Shown here piece by piece: positions 44,218-55,945 of a stretch of DNA of 64,000 bases; position 1 is the stretch's first letter; the number at the start of each line of letters is the position of its first letter. The notes under the pieces were generated by a model. That model worked only from the letters and a program-made list of their open reading frames with translations. It searched no databases and was not told the DNA's origin. Position numbers and translations under genes: made by a program. The stretch is from Watersipora subatra (lineage: Eukaryota > Bryozoa > Gymnolaemata > Cheilostomatida > Watersiporidae): the NCBI RefSeq assembly GCF_963576615.1, contig NC_088715.1, positions 64,307,981 through 64,371,980 on the forward strand, in the 5' to 3' direction.

Positions 44218-45742
44218 CCCTTTCGCTGCCATAAATGCATTTATGCGTTTTCTAGGGACGACTGCCATAGACGCATTATTGCGACTTCCTCAGCAGTTGC
44301 GTAGTTACCTGATTTTATTATTCGTTGACAACATAATCCACGGTCTGTAAGACTTTTATAAAATTGTTGTATTCTTGTAAAGAATTGAGGCCTGAAGTAG
44401 TGTAGATTGTAATGTAGTTTATTCACTGACGGAAACACACTACTTGAACTGAAAATGTTGTGGGTATTTATATGGAACCAAAAGTAGCTTTATAAATATT
44501 AGCTTAGTATATGGTAAAAATACAATAGAGCGCTATATGGCTATCTTGCTTCAGATGTAAACAGAATTGTTATAAACAAAAGGATTACTACAGCCATAAA
44601 CTATTATCTCATAATTGTCACAATCCATTATAGCTCAATAGTCATAACAGAAATTGAAAGTATAAAATTGTCTATAAACTTAGCATAAAATTATGAAGCA
44701 ATTTTAAACTTTTGTTTGAGAATTTTTAATCTCCAAACGAACATTTTTTGTGTGAGTTCTGTGATGGATTTACTAAGCTGGGCTGCTTAAATTACCATAA
44801 GCATTCAGCTAATCTCAGATTAGCCCTATAATTTAAAAGCCAGCTTGTGTGGAAAGCTCGTTGATTAACACTCGGCCCTTGCTATAATGTATAAGCAAAT
44901 GTGTCAGTGTTAACGGGGAGAACAAAGATCACAGAGCAGGTTATACAGACTACAAATGACAAAACTTAGGACTGAGAATTACATTCTTAATCTTGATTAA
45001 GAACAGGGTGGTAACACTAATCTACCTTTGTGTAGCTTTGTATATCTTTGTAACATATATATCTTAACATTCTTACATTTACAAGTGTAACTGTCTGAGT
45101 ATTTATTAATTGTAACTCATTTCAGCATTACCCTTGATTGTAGTGAATTGTATTTAATTATTCTATATTTTCGTGCTTATAAAAATTGTATAAATCAAGA
45201 GCTATTATTCACCAGACACCTTGCTTGCCACAATTAACAGCTGTGCATGAGAGCTATTACTCATTTGGTGTAAGACAACTTGTAGGCAGAACCCACTTGC
45301 AAGTGGCTAGGCAGCACTGACTTCCACAACAGTCCAAGCCTTCCGTGCCTGAGTCAGAAAACAGGTAATTAGTTATGTTGATGACATTAGAGCCAATTCA
45401 GATTCAGATTTTCATGATTATACAGATAATTAAAGCATCATCACTGTCTCTGATAGTGGTGTAAGTAATAGTTTTGTGAGAGTAAGGAACATTGTGGAGG
45501 ATCGTTTTAGCTTCACATCGATTGTAGCTTCACCATCACACAAAGTATAGATTCATTGAATTTTTGCATAGCAATGTTGGTTGAGATGTTGGAAAAATAA
45601 TATATGGAGCAAAAATGTTCTAGATAGAGATTGAAATTGAAAAAATACTGTATACATATCATGAAGCAATATCAGCAACTTTTGATAAAATGGTTGGCAC
45701 AAGGCGGATACCCGAATTTGTACATGGTTGGCAGTGAAAGAG
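44218..45742. mobile_element. piggyBac-like non-autonomous element
   Basis: The left end ccctttcgctgcca (44218-44231) and right end tggcagtgaaagag (45729-45742) are inverted repeats with 12 of 14 matches. They are bounded by TTAT (44214-44217) and TTAA (45743-45746). A CCCTTT start and TTAA target are the hallmark of piggyBac elements. The interior is AT-rich with only a faint acidic fragment at about 45375-45430 (NSDSDFHDY) that could be a remnant of a transposase N-terminus. No transposase is present. Confidence 0.6.
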
Positions 45743-46650
45743 TTAAATGAAGCCCTATTGTCAATTGATTTAGCAACAAGAGTGATTGGAAACTCACTAT
45801 ACGCTTGCTAATCAAAATTTAATAAATAAATATTCATCATCTTTTTATTTTTGGTTACATAATGTAGAGCAATAATCTTTTTATCTGAATACGTATATTT
45901 TATCTGAATACATATATTTTATTAAAGCATTGTATCAGGATAAAGATTAGCAGAAGATATGGTTACTCACACTGTTGCTGTAAGGCAGCCATGATTGCAG
46001 ATAATTTCAACTTGTGAGTAATACGCACAATGTTAGTATGTTAGCTAGATATGAATAATAAATATGCAGCTAAAATCATAACATCTATAACAGAGTACAA
46101 CAGGCTTGTTATAAAGTTTATTTTCTACTCCGTGTATAAATTGGTCAAGTTACATATAGCCTTGTCATTTACAGCTGTTAGAACTGGACTTGATTACGAG
46201 TTTTGCAACACAATGAAGGCTAAAAAATAGGAATCTAGTAAATTTTGCTTTGCTGTTGGATGAGGACAGCAAACAACTACGTGCATAAAAATGTATGTTA
46301 AAAATAAAAGTTTGATATTTGCTAAAATGATCAAATCAAATATTGATTACCTGAAAATGACAATCAGCCTCTGGTCCATATCCAACAGATCATATTATGA
46401 GCCGTAAAGACACCTGATCTATGTAATAGCAAAGTGTCAGCATGCTGCTTTACTTTATAAGAAGCCTTCAGCATGCTAGCCATGATTATTATGGTGCAGC
46501 GGTTATTGATTTGTAGTCTGAAATGTAGCGGAAATAATGTTTATCACTGTTCAAATTAAAAGGCTAATCAGTATTTGGGTTTGAGAACAGCTCGGAGATT
46601 GTACAAGACGCTGGATTGTCTTTTTCTAATCAAACGGGGAAAGAGTGTAG
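45743..46650. other. Intergenic, no recognised content
   Basis: AT-rich sequence without repeat, RNA or coding signatures that could be identified. Confidence 0.4.
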
Positions 46651-46654
46651 AAAT

Positions 46655-46755
46655 AATTTTTACACTAGATAATACTACAGAAGAGTATTGTCTAGAGTAA
46701 ATACTGCAGAAAAGTGTTGTCTAGAGTAAATACTACAGAAGAGTATTGTCTAGAG
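46655..46755. repeat. 29-bp minisatellite, left fragment
   Basis: About three and a half copies of a 29-bp unit (gtctagagtaaatactacag plus aagagtatt). The array resumes at 50209 after the hAT insertion. Confidence 0.92.
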
Positions 46756-46852
46756 CAGGCATGGGCAAACTACGGCCCGGGGGCCACATGCGGCCCGTTA
46801 AACCTTTCAATCTGGCCCACCGAACTTGAAGAAATTAAATAAATAAACTTTG

Positions 46853-47611
46853 TTAAACCATAACTGTCACAAACAACTTTTATCGTATTTACTAGGTAAA
46901 TCAGACATGCTGATTCCAATTTTGTACTCAAAATAAAGATTTGTCCAGTAAATTTTAGAGTAATGAAGGATTTTTACAGCGTTTTAATATCGGTCTCGAA
47001 AACAACACGATCGCCATAACAAGCTCCACCCATAAATACGTGACGTAACCTAGCTTTTTAGGACCAGAAGTTACGTATAGGGATGTTTAGACCAATTTAG
47101 AATAATAGAGATGGGTGTTTTAAAATCCATTAATATCTAAATTCAGCCTTAAAAATAATATCAGTCTGTTCTGAAAGGTAGATGAGCTATTTAGCATTGC
47201 ATATTTTAAAAAGCGTGATATCAACTCTAGATTGTGATAAAACCGCGCTTTTTGAGCTCATTTTTCTCGGCGTTCAGCCCATTTAAATGTCATGTAACAA
47301 GCTACAAGCAATTTTAAATAGTTTATATACCTTTCATTAAAAATGAAATTATTTTACTGGCTGGATTTAGATAATAATGGGTTTTAAGGCACCCATCTCT
47401 ATTATTCTAAATCGGACTTGTAATTCTTAATGGGCGGAACTTGTAATGCCGATTGTGTTGTTTTCGAAACAGATATTGAAGCGCTTTAAAAAAGCCTAAA
47501 TGACTTTGAAGGCTAGTGGCCTAATCTTTATTTTGAGTACAAAATCGGAATCAGCGTGTCTGATTTACCTAGTAAATATGATAAAAGTTGTTCGTGACAG
47601 TTATGGTTTAA
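46853..47611. mobile_element. Fold-back element nested in the hAT 5' region
   Basis: The ends TTAAACCATAACTGTCAC (46853) and its reverse complement (to 47611) begin arms of about 260-310 bp. Left-arm landmarks (actaggtaaatcagaca, gtactcaaaataaagat, aataatagagatgggtg) all recur inverted in the right arm (about 47345-47611). If TTAA is the target site, the inverted repeat proper starts ACCATAAC. No coding capacity. Confidence 0.8.
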
Positions 47612-47740
47612 TGTTTTATTTTCCTGCAATTCTAATGTGTTCCCACTAAATGGCGCACTCTAGATACATTGACTTTGTTGAGGTTCTGCATATTACGGTA
47701 ATCCACGTTTGCTTTTTGACCCCTCAGTCTTTCTGTAAAG

Positions 47741-49550
47741 ATGAGCAGACCTAAGAAAAGGAAAGTGGACAGAGAATGTCGAGTATTCAATAAGGAGTGG
47801 ACAACTAAATATTTTTTCACTGAACACCGATCGTCTGCTGTATGCCTGATATGTCAGGAAACTGTGGCGGTTTTTAAAGAATATAATATTAGCTGTCACT
47901 TTACTACAAAGCATGCTAACTATGCTAGCAAGCTATCAACGAAAGAACGGGAAGCTACTGCTCAGAAGTTGGCGGCTAATTTACAGGCTCAACAAAACCT
48001 TTTTCACCGCCAAACTGCCATTCAGGAGTCAAGTACCAAGGCCAGTTTTATGCTTTCATTCAAATTGGCAAAAGCCAGCAAGCCTCTGTCTGAAGGCGAG
48101 TTTTTAAAAGAATGTATGGTGGAGACAGCAAGTGTCTTGTGCCCAGAGAGCAAAGACAAATTTGAAAAAATCAGTTTATCGCGCAGGACAGTGACTCGCC
48201 GTGTGGAACTAATAGATGAAGATATCACCAGCAACTTAAATAAAAAGGTGGAGTCATTCACGTTATATTCATTAGCACTGGATGAAAGCAGCGATGTCAA
48301 AGACATTGCTCAGCTCCTCATTTTTATCCGAGGGATTAACGAAACTTTTGAAATAACGGAGGAGTTTTTGACAATGGAGTCTCTGGAAGGACAAACATGA
48401 GGAGAAGACTTGTATGACCGGGTGTCTGCTGTCATCAAAAATATGAAGCTCCCTTGGAGTAAACTTATCAACGTCACCACAGATGGATCTCCGAATTTAA
48501 CGGGGAAAAGCGTTGGCCTGCTGAGGAGAATCCAGAATAAAGTCAAAGATCAAAATCATGACAAGGATGCTATTTTTTTCCACTGCATCATCCACCAGGA
48601 ATCTCTATGTAAATCGGTATTACAGCTGAATCATGTTGTGAATCCTGTTGCGAAACTCGTCAACTTTATTCGCGCAAGGGGACTTCAGCACCGTCAGTTC
48701 ATTACGTTTCTGGAGGAAACTGATGCGAATCACCAGGACCTGCTTTATCACTCCAGAGTCCGCTGGTTAAGTTTGGGCAAAGTGTTTCGACGAGTGTGGG
48801 AGCTCAAAGAGAAGATTGGTGCATTTTTAAAGTTACAGGGAAAGGCTGACTAATTTCCTGAGCTGAGCAACAAGAGCTGGCTGTGTGACTTTGCGTTTGC
48901 TGCGGACGTATTTTCGCACATGAATGAGCTCAACATGAAACTACAGGGAAAGGATCAGTTTGTGCAAGACATGTACACAAACGTGAAAGCCTTCAAATCC
49001 AAGCTGGTTTTATTTTCCAGGAAAATTTTAAATAGGCCGTCGACACATTTTCCCACACTAGCCAAGCTGAAAGAGGCCGGCGCAAAAGTGAAGAAATACA
49101 GCGAGTCACTAAATGCGCTGCACGGAGAATTCTGCCGTCGGTTTTCTGAATTTGAAAAAAATTGACAAGTCACTTCAGTTGGTGGCCTGTCCCCTGTCAC
49201 AAGACCCCAAAACAGCTCCAGAGGAGCTGCAGCTCAAACTGATCGACCTTCAGTCCGAACCAGTCTTAAAAGAGAAGTTCAACTCTCTGAAACTGAATGA
49301 CTTTTATGCTTCACTCAATGAAGCAGCATTTCCAAATCTTCGGAAGACAGCGCAGAAGATGCTGGCGTTGTTCGGCTTGACCTACGTGTGTGAACAGACG
49401 TTCAGCATCATGAACATCAACAAGGCCAGCCACAGATCCCAATTAACAGACCAACACTTCAGATCCATCCTGAGAATTGCTACAACTAAACTCACTCCAG
49501 ACTTTGATGCGCTGGCTAAAAAGGGGAACCAACAGCACTGTTCCCACTGA
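47741..49550 (+). pseudogene. hAT transposase, GTF2IRD2/ZBED-like group (broken)
   Basis: ATG 47741. The N-terminus has a basic start (MSRPKKRKVDRE) and a BED-like zinc finger (CLICQ...HFTTKHANY, about residues 32-58). The catalytic core is recognisable (LALDESSDVKD, NVTTDGSPNLTGK, FHCIIHQESLC, VRWLSLGKVF). The C-terminal hAT dimerisation region lies at about 49370-49500 (FGLTYVCEQTFS...LRIAT). It is broken by TGA 48398-48400, TAA 48851-48853 and a frame slip in an A-run near 49160. The intact length of about 600 residues is normal. It would cut and paste the element in the nucleus; this copy cannot do so without repair. Confidence 0.88.
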
Positions 49551-50208
49551 AAGTAAAAGTTTCTCCTTTGTATTATGTAAAAAATGCTTTGGAAATTAAT
49601 TTATCAGTAAGCCTTATATGTTACATGTCATTTCTGTTAAGGAGCGCACATAAGTGGTGCGCAAATGAACGCACATTCTCAAAACAAACAATGTGCACCA
49701 GATCAAATATAATGCGCTCCGCAGTGGCGCGTTATCAATGTTCCGTCCTTGCGCTGATCGTTGTTGACTTTTGGCACTGGAGACACAAACTGAATAGAAG
49801 GAGCAGGATATGTAAATTTGAATCTCTTACTGTTTTTGAAATAAATACAGTCAGGAGGAGAGTGATGATGATATCCAGAAGGTAACAGAACTTGCAGTGC
49901 TTTAAAATATAAATTGTTAGTAACAAAAAAATTATTTTTTATTCATTTAATTTTCAGTGTTTTGAGACTCATTTCAATAAATAGCTAAATACTGTGAGAC
50001 TTTAAAGACAGATCTTTTGTTGTAATGCTTTTCTTCATTTTCATTTGAAATTAAAGCACATGTTTTCTCCATATCCCATGATATATATTTTTTTCTTCTG
50101 TGAAGTGGGGTTACCAAAACGCTCCATCCATCTGCTCCTGGTCCGGCCCCTCTGTCAAAATTTAGAACCCATTGTGGCCCACGAATCAAAAAGTTTGCCC
50201 ACCCCTGG

Positions 50209-51060
50209 TCTGGAGTAAATGCTACAGAAGAGTATTATCTAGAGTAAACGCTACAGAAGAGTATTGTCTAGAGTAAATACTACAAAAGAGTATTTTCTAG
50301 AGTAAATACTACAGAAGAGTATTGTCTAGAGTAAACACTACAGAAGAGTATTGTCTAGAGTAAATACTACAGAAGAGTATTATCTAGAGTGAATACTACA
50401 GAAGAGTATTGTCTATAGTGAATACTACAGAAGAGTATTGTCTAGAGTAAATACTACAGAAGAGTATTATCTAGAGTGAATACTACAGAAGAGTATTGTC
50501 TATAGTGAATACTACAGAAGAGTATTGTCTATAGTGAATACTACAGAAGAGTATTGTCTAGAGTAAATACTGCAGAAGAGTATTATCTAGAGTGAATACT
50601 ACAGAAAAGTATTGTCTATAGTGGATACTACAGAAGAGTATTGTCTAGAGTAAATACTACAGAAGAGTATTATCTAGAGTGAATACTACAGAAAAGTATT
50701 GTCTATAGTGAATACTACAGAAGAGTATTGTCTAGAGTGAATACTACAGAAGAGTATTATCTAGAGTGAATACTACAGAAGAGTATTATCTAGAGTGGAT
50801 ACTACAGAAGAGTATTGTCTATAGTGAATACTACAGAAGATTATTGTCTAGAGTAAATACTACAGAAGAGTATTATCTAGAGTGAATACTACAGAAAAGT
50901 ATTGTCTATAGTGGATACTACAGAAGAGTATTGTCTAGAGTAAACACTACAGAAAAGTATTGTCTATAGTGAATACTACAGAAGAGTATTGTCTAGAGTA
51001 AACACTACAGAAGAGTATTGTCTAGAGTGAATACTACAGAAGAGTATTATCTAGTGTAAA
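50209..51060. repeat. 29-bp minisatellite, main array
   Basis: About 29 copies of the unit seen at 46655, with alternating variants (tattgtctatagtgaa, tattatctagagtgaa) that themselves recur in blocks. The first copies, next to the hAT end, read gtctggagtaaatgctacag. Confidence 0.94.
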
Positions 51061-52560
51061 GAGTAAGAGCATTTAGCTTTTACAGATTTACCAAATCTGA
51101 AAATAGAACTGCAACGGCAGATTTGAAATTGAAACGTCACATTTTAAAATTACAAATTAAAACGATAGGAATTGGGTAATGGTGAAAAAATAAGCTTTTA
51201 AAAAATTCTAAAAAATAATAATGATCAAAGGTAATATCAATTAATAATAATTATAATACGTGCATATTTAGCGTGTGCAATCACGATAAGGATATACCTA
51301 TATGTAAAGTATTAGTAATAATAAGAATGGCTTAGCCTATTGATTATGCACCCTTGTTTGCAGACTTGTGATTTGAATGCCTAGCTAGCTTTATCATCTC
51401 TTATTGCACTAATTCATCTTAGAAAAAAAGGTTGTAGCTACGATATAAATCCAGAGAACACTTATGAAACTGTATGGAGCAATCAACTACTCCCAAACAC
51501 TTACTAGGGTAAGAGACTTGTGCTTCAGACAATATGGAGTATTACCATATGGTTTGCATTTCCCTATGCATTGGTCATATGGCTCGCATTTTCTTTTAGG
51601 TACTCGTACTTACTCGTACGTACGAGTAAGTACGAGTAAGTACGAGTAAGAGTAAAAGGAAATGCAAGCTTATATTTTGAGGTCTTTATTTTTTAACTTT
51701 TTGCTTGTTCGCTGGTTTCGTGTCTGTTTCTAATGAATTTAATATCTTTAAGTTATGTTTAAATGACTTTGTTTCCTTTTTATTTCTATTTCATTTTGTA
51801 TCTCATCTTCCTCTAGGTTTAGACAAACCTATATATGTAGAACAGATATGATTATCATACTGCTGCAAATATAAGTAGAATTTTATGCACCGATTGAAGG
51901 GCAAGCAGCTTAAACAATGCCTCAGTTTTATTTGTTCAATACTAGTGGATTTATTCTTAAATTTGTGAAACCATTATTCCTTCACTTGTTTTGCTTTGTC
52001 AGAATGATACGAACCTCAGAAACTGTGATGATGCTATAAATCAGGCAGAACTCTTTAATAACTTGCCAAAATGGAAAACTGACATCTTTTGAATTTGATG
52101 AATTATTTGTTTCCAAATGTTTTAATGCTCTTTTATTTTGTAACTATTTTAGGAAATGCAAATAAATCACCATAAAAAAACACATTCATTTACTTTATGC
52201 CAACAGTTGGATGCAGCAGAAATCTTTCCTGAGCTTCATCATAGACACAAATATTAGCATTCTGTAGCTTACTGGGTCGGTTGTACTAATCACATTGAGA
52301 GCATGTTCTGCTTAGCCAAGGATATATAGTCTTGTACTGTAGTCTGTAGTATATACACTTCTGTTACTCTAAACAGACCGTAGGAATCTTTGTTTACATC
52401 ATCTTCGAGTGGTGAAGAAAAAGTCGGGTGCATTTCAAGACAAGATGTAGTTCATTATTCTTCACTATAATAAAAGCAGTAGCTGTCCGTCAGTCCATCT
52501 ATCTGAAGACATAATTGGGGTGCACGGGCTTAGTGCCTGGTTTTAATGGCACAACGGAGC
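51061..52560. other. Intergenic; palindrome at 51601
   Basis: AT-rich DNA with no gene seen. The palindrome and short 10-bp array at 51601-51650 are listed separately. Confidence 0.4.
51601..51650. repeat. Perfect 38-bp palindrome followed by a 10-bp repeat
   Basis: 51601-51638 equals its own reverse complement (centre cgtacg; arms tactcgtacttactcgtac). It overlaps three copies of tacgagtaag (51621-51650). Confidence 0.95.
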
Positions 52561-52924
52561 AACTCTGACAGCACTCAAGACTGCTAGGGTACTACTATAA
52601 ATGGATGGAGAGATGGCTCGATGCAGATTTTTTTTGGGTTTTCACAGTTGTAAAACGGTATAGGACTCGAGTAAGAAAATTTGTAATTGAAAGCTGTGTG
52701 ATGAACGCTAAATAAGACCCTATGTGTATGAGCAACCCCTTGAAGATTGAGTATGTTGTATGCATTACTTCCTGCAAGAAGAAGATGTCTGCTTCTTTTA
52801 AGAGGATTGTTGCATAGGCAATATTTCTGTTATTATGGCTGAACATGCTTGAGTCTAGTGGCAAGGAACTTAGACAAGGAGAGGCACAATCAGTTGTCGG
52901 GAGAATTTTAAGGTCGGATACCAT

Positions 52925-53020
52925 TTCTTTCACCAATAGTGGCTTTGTCTTGACGTGAACTCTAACCTGCCATTTGCATGTCACGCACTCTAGACCATTG
53001 AGCTATAGCTGCTCTCTCTC
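52925..53020 (-). repeat. tRNA-like sequence (SINE head or tRNA pseudogene)
   Basis: On the minus strand, tatagctcaatggtctagag resembles a box A / D-arm. About 35 bases later ggttagagttcacgtc resembles box B / T-arm (ggttcgagttc type). A full cloverleaf does not fold cleanly by eye, so a tRNA-derived SINE is more likely than a functional tRNA. Confidence 0.4.
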
Positions 53021-53529
53021 TGCTTGATATAAACTATTTGTGCAACCAAGATGGATTAATTCTATTGCTATCAGATAATTCTATAGTAATTGGGTACTTC
53101 TATTGTCATTGAGTAATTTTACAAAACTTAAGCTAAACATAAATTATCAATTTTAATAATTATCAACTGCAGCAAAGATATAACCAAAGAATGCAGTCTA
53201 AAATGTGCTGACTCCACCAAAAATCAGAGTCTAATAAAAAACCTTTGAATGCCGCACTATTGCCACACAGCCATACCATCTTAAGCACAATATACACAAA
53301 CAGCTAAGACTGATGTTTAGTGAAATTAAGAACTGGTTAGCATTGAAAGAGAGAAGAGAGCTCAAGCTGGAGGTATAAAAACTCCAATAGTGCTGATTTT
53401 CGCAAGTTTACTCTGAACAAAGCATTTTTGATTTTCTGCGCAGCAGGCAGTTTTAGCAGTTCTAACCCAAAATATTAAAAGAGCTATTACACTGCCAAAA
53501 GACGCTACCTGAAACGAGAATAGAGAGTG

Positions 53530-53810
53530 TTCATAGAATCATATATGTAATCAGAGGTGTAATCAGAGATGCAATCATATATGTAATCATACATGTAATC
53601 ATGGATGCTACTATAGATGTTATCATAGATGTTATCATAGGTGAAATCATAGATGTAATCATAGATGTAATCATAAATGTAATCATAGATGTAAGCATAG
53701 ATGTAATTAAAGCTGTAATCATAGATGTAATCATAAATGTTATCATAGATGTTATCATAGATTTAATCATGGATGTTATCATGGATGCTATCATATATGT
53801 TATTTGCAAA
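53530..53810. repeat. 12-bp minisatellite
   Basis: About 21 copies of atcatagatgta and variants. The four-codon unit leaves open frames on both strands (repeated IDVI and SMIT) that are not genes. Confidence 0.93.
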
Positions 53811-54185
53811 ATCATTCACCATAGATACAACCTTTAGTGAAACAATTTGATAAATAAAACTACAGACCCTGCAGCCAGCCATGTTGGCCGTGATGTCCGC
53901 TTGTCCTGCAGAAATAAATATATTGCTTTTTATGCTTAGATCTCCTTAGATTCTTGCATGATAATACATTTCTAATTTTAGCTTTGTTTTGATCTGGTGT
54001 CTGCCAAAAAAATTACAAAGAAATTTTACTGGAGATATGATTGCCTACACCCATTCAATGGTTTGCTTTGTAGCAGACAAAAAGGCACCAACGGGTGAAA
54101 TACCTTGACAATCAAACACATGGTTGGCCTACATCATTCTTTAGAAAATGACTTTTACTAACACTTACATTAAAACCTAGTACAG

Positions 54186-54420
54186 TAGACGCTCCTATAA
54201 CGTATCCCTCCTATAACGTAAGTTCCAGATAATTTAAAAACTTATGTGAAGTTTTTGTTTCCTACTACGTAAAAAACTCCATATAATGTAAAGTGCCAAG
54301 TCGGGCGCGTTCACAAAATCTTTAAATTTTAGCGTTATAACTATTCTATATAACTTTCGCAACATTCTATTTTGTTGTAAAAAGTTGTTAAATGTGTTGA
54401 CAAAAAGGCGAATAGGATAG
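54186..54420. repeat. Left end of a pogo/Tc1-like non-autonomous element (probable)
   Basis: Begins cagtagacgctcctataacg after TA, with an internal echo (ccctcctataacgtaagt), as seen at ends of pogo-like elements. No matching right end was found, so it is probably truncated. Confidence 0.4.
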
Positions 54421-54749
54421 CTGTAAAGATTTTCATAAATAAAAAGGCTATTGATTGGTTCAGGCGATACAGTGTCGGTCTACCAGTCTTAATGTCACGA
54501 GTTGAAGTATCGTCAAAAATTATCTTTATCTTAACATTGAACCATGGGTAGTGATAAACGACGAATGGGGGTTTCTATCGAAAGTCTATTTTGCAGCTGA
54601 CATTTTCAGGTGAGAAATTGAATAGTATTAGTGTTACTGTTCATTGGCCAATCATGGCGGGTTCTTCCGGCGAGAAGATATTTCGTAGTTGTTGTTATCA
54701 GGCAAAAATCAGGCAATCTATATATTTTTCATAGTTTCGGTGTATGTAG

Positions 54750-55112
54750 CTATGTGTGTGGATATGTGCGTAGTTCCAGGTATAGCTATTAAAATCTTGG
54801 AATAAAAACTCCACATCGCAGAAGATTTGATCTCCGACCATCTGGTTCACCAGTTCAACACCTTACCAAATCAACCACACAAGCTTCATGTATTCATTAG
54901 GCGATATATGCTGCTATATGGTAGCGAATACGCTGCCGCCTTTCATCACAACGTAACAGCATGAGAAGCAGTAGCTCTTACTATTAAGCTTACACAAATT
55001 ATCCATTGGTAATGTGCTACGCTAATAGCAAGTGACAGACAACTCTCGTTACCTCTCATCATTTACAAATTGATTTTTAATACCAGGGCAACGCCGGGTA
55101 GCACAGCTAGTA
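54750..55112 (-). repeat. Dispersed repeat with internal tRNA-like segment (copy 2)
   Basis: The reverse complement starts actagctgtgctacccggcg, carries tggtttgatttggtaagg-like and ggtcggagatcaaatc-like boxes, and ends near tttttattccaag. It is colinear with 957-1305 along its whole length. The plus-strand end cagctagt is at 55105-55112. Confidence 0.6.
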
Positions 55113-55945
55113 ATAGATATATGCGAGCATTGATAATAAAAACATTGTAGCAACTAAGTGTACTTCAAATTGGGAGAACGATTAATTTGGTGACTTCCGT
55201 AGCTTATAAGGCTATGATTCCACTACGAGATGAGCACAAAAAGCAAGTGCATGCAACCTTTGCTTGCTGCACAGACTTTTACAGAGTTGTTTCTCCTCCA
55301 AAAATACCAGCTGTCATCTTTTCAAGGGATTGTTTCTTCAAAAGCAAAGAGAACTTTTAATGAAATCTGTTTGGATTTTTTTGAAAAAGAGTTGTATTAT
55401 TACTGCTGATAGCTGTTGGTGCTGATCACTGAAAAATCATATCTCACATATACGATATCAAGATCTTTATGCTTTTGCTGGTACCATATAGACATCCATT
55501 TACTACATACATTTGTATTCTAGATGCTATCTCTATTTTGAAGTTCAAAACCCTTTAGCGAACCGAACCAATGGCATTCAGTATAGAGCACACTTACACC
55601 AAAGTTAAAAATCTTAAAAAGGTGTCTCAGTATAAAGTTAGTGACACTTGAAAATGTATAACAGTTCACATCAATATTTTGAACACAATTAAGCTTTTAC
55701 ATTGTTTGTGGTAAATAAGGAAACTATGTAGCGGTGGTGATGTAACTGAAAAAAATAGGAAAAGTTAAATAGCATATTGTTTAAAGCTATTAACATATCA
55801 TTCACAGTCTTTTAATACTGTTTTATTTTTATATAAAGCTGACTCATTTATATTTCAATAAAAATATGTAAGAACAGAAAGATGCCAATTAGAATTTCCC
55901 CAGAGTTTGAACTGATAACTTTAAATTTGATTAATAAGTGGTAGT
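55113..55945. other. Intergenic, no recognised content
   Basis: AT-rich sequence before the 13-bp satellite. Nothing identified. Confidence 0.4.

Larger units (their letters stand above)
46756..50207 (+). mobile_element. hAT transposon inserted in the 29-bp array
   Basis: The left end CAGGCATGGGCAAACT and right end (reverse complement CAGGGGTGGGCAAACT) are hAT-type inverted repeats. The element is flanked by an 8-bp target duplication, gtctagag (46748-46755) and gtctggag (50208-50215), with one mismatch. It carries a degraded transposase on the + strand (47741-49550). A 759-bp fold-back element is nested in its 5' non-coding part. Confidence 0.92.

Noticed and set aside
44241..44438. 65-codon minus-strand frame at the piggyBac-like left end
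   Set aside because: No clear resemblance to a transposase core and it overlaps the inverted-repeat end.
52925..53020. Functional tRNA gene
   Set aside because: Box-like motifs are present but stems do not pair as a proper cloverleaf; better explained as a SINE or pseudogene.
53531..53837. Isoleucine/Met-rich frames on both strands
   Set aside because: Product of the 12-bp repeat; both strands open.
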